A DNA stretch of 24,516 bases from positions 1-24,516 of IMG/VR virus record IMGVR_UViG_3300029989_000148, one strand, 5' to 3'. How positions within the stretch are numbered: the first letter of the stretch is position 1; each line of letters starts with the position of its first letter. The notes under the pieces were generated by a model. That model was not told the DNA's origin. It saw only the letters and a program-made list of their open reading frames with translations, and did not search any database. The DNA is from a virus. Both the position numbers and the translations under genes were made by a program. Positions 23,767 to 24,516 of the stretch are shown here, one piece after another.

Positions 23767-23802
23767 TATGCTTTTTGGGCGCACTTTACTCCATATAAAC
23801 AC

Positions 23803-23839
23803 AATACCCTGAACACTTTACGCATCCAGGGTATTTTTT
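23803..23839. terminator. hairpin beside the tRNA 3' end, canonical on the plus strand
   Basis: AATACCCTG (23803-23811) pairs with CAGGGTATT (23827-23835) over a 15-nt loop, followed on the plus strand by a U tract to 23839. Read from the tRNA (minus strand) the hairpin starts a few bases after the tRNA end and is followed by TGTGTTT, so it may serve both directions. Confidence 0.6.
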
Positions 23840-23840
23840 G

Positions 23841-23912
23841 TAGCCCCACCGCGACTCGAACGCGAATTTAAAGTTTAGGAAACTTCCGTTCTATCCCTTG
23901 AACTATGAGGCC
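23841..23912 (-). tRNA. tRNA-Arg(CCT), probable prophage attachment target
   Basis: The minus strand folds into a full cloverleaf: acceptor GGCCTCA/TGGGGCT with two G-U pairs, D-stem GTTC/GAAC, and anticodon stem GAAGT/ACTTT around loop TTCCTAA (anticodon CCT, reading AGG). The T-stem is TCGCG/CGCGG with T-loop TTCGAGT. The discriminator is A and no CCA is encoded. Its 3' end points to the integrase, the usual arrangement when a prophage recombines in a tRNA 3' half. The left att copy lies outside the window, so the core cannot be confirmed. Confidence 0.85.
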
Positions 23913-23917
23913 CTTTT

Positions 23918-23955
23918 AAGCCGAAATAACCCGAAATTAACGGGTTATCTGGCTT
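23918..23955 (-). terminator. hairpin after the aminotransferase gene
   Basis: ATAACCCG (23926-23933) pairs with CGGGTTAT (23941-23948) over a 7-nt loop, with an outer AAGCC/GGCTT pairing interrupted by short bulges. It lies about 25 nt past the aminotransferase stop and before the tRNA on the same strand. It probably ends aminotransferase transcription, though a U tract is weak. Confidence 0.5.
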
Positions 23956-23980
23956 ATTATCTTTAAGATATTAAGAACGT

Positions 23981-24516
23981 TTATTCGTTTTTTCGGAAAC
24001 TCACAGGTACATGATGCAACCGGTGGGCCGCTTCTTCAAGTAATTTGTTGGTTTTGGCAAAACAGACCCGGATCATCTGCATCTTTGTCTTCTCGTGCTG
24101 AAAGGCGGAGAAGGGGACCGTTGCAACCTGATACTCTTTGGCCAACCTCAACACGAACTCTGTGTCGGGTTCATCGGAGACTTTGCTGTAATCAAGCAAT
24201 TGGTAAATCGTCGATTTAGTAGGTATCCACTCAAATTTACTCCCCGCCATCAGTTCCAGAAAATAATCCCTTTTGCTTTGGTAAAAAGCGTTGATCTCTT
24301 TGAAATTCTGACCCTGTTTCAGAAATTCGGCCAGCGCATATTGTGTTGGTGTATTCATGCTGAATCCCTGATATTGCTGTGTTTTACGGTATTCAGCCAT
24401 CAATTTTTCCGGACCGGCAATGTACCCGATACCCCAGCCGTTGATGTTGAACAAGGCTCCGAAAGAGGATACTACCAGACTCTTGACAGCCAGCTCGGGT
24501 ATCGATGCCACACTGT
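23981..24516 (-). CDS. aminotransferase class I/II, C-terminal part (5' end outside the window)
   Basis: The frame is open through the right edge; about 178 C-terminal residues are visible. It matches PLP-dependent fold-type I enzymes of the methionine/kynurenine aminotransferase group: SLVVSSFGALFNINGWGIGY, then FSMNTPTQYALAEFL, LLDYSKVSDEPDTEF, VATVPFSAF and QMIRVCFAKTNKLLEEA, the last holding the substrate-carboxylate Arg. In active members the first motif reads SSFGK, with the Lys forming the PLP Schiff base; here that residue is Ala, and the later GWK is GWG. The frame is otherwise intact. This is host chromosome beyond the prophage. It may be a diverged paralogue with another role, or an inactive copy. 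Confidence 0.85.
   Translation of the reverse strand, partial: SVASIPELAVKSLVVSSFGALFNINGWGIGYIAGPEKLMAEYRKTQQYQGFSMNTPTQYALAEFLKQGQNFKEINAFYQSKRDYFLELMAGSKFEWIPTKSTIYQLLDYSKVSDEPDTEFVLRLAKEYQVATVPFSAFQHEKTKMQMIRVCFAKTNKLLEEAAHRLHHVPVSFRKNE

Overview
The window is the right-hand part of a tailed (siphovirus-like) prophage in a member of the Bacteroidota, followed by the chromosomal junction. The host assignment rests on several signs: a FISUMP-type domain in a fibre gene, a tyrosine integrase of the kind common in this phylum, TAnnTTTG-type -7 promoter boxes, few Shine-Dalgarno sequences and tRNA genes without an encoded CCA. A sphingobacterial or chitinophagal host fits, but the genus cannot be fixed from the sequence.

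Region 1 (1-2493) is a leftward, tightly overlapping operon of accessory genes. In transcription order it holds a 77-aa unknown, a tiny proline-rich lipoprotein, a 58-aa unknown, a PP-loop (PAPS-reductase/DndC-like) protein with a Cys pair, an HD-domain protein, an 87-aa unknown and the start of a further gene. Region 2 (2494-2688) is the AT-rich divergent control region.

Region 3 (2689-20560) is the rightward morphogenesis operon: scaffold-like protein, head decoration/fibre protein, major capsid protein (with a perfect SD), head-tail connectors, tail terminator, tail tube, a hairpin, a tRNA with initiator (fMet) features, the tail-assembly chaperone pair G/GT joined by a probable -1 ribosomal frameshift, the tape measure, distal tail and baseplate proteins, and three large repeat-rich adhesin or fibre proteins. 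Terminase and portal genes are not seen and must lie to the left.

Region 4 (20591-22318) is the lysis module: a small TM-plus-coil protein (holin candidate), a membrane-anchored CHAP/NlpC-like hydrolase with three N-terminal TM segments, and a spanin-like TM-coil protein. It converges on the leftward integrase gene (22322-23665). A tRNA-Arg(CCT), the likely integration target, lies just beyond with its 3' end facing the integrase. Past the tRNA the host chromosome carries the C-terminal part of an aminotransferase that lacks the family's PLP lysine.

The gene order reads as a complete late module: capsid assembly, tail assembly, host recognition, lysis, then integration. The features most worth following are the initiator-like tRNA inside the tail operon, the frameshift signal, the anchored endolysin, the divergent PP-loop/HD/lipoprotein operon and the lysine-less aminotransferase.
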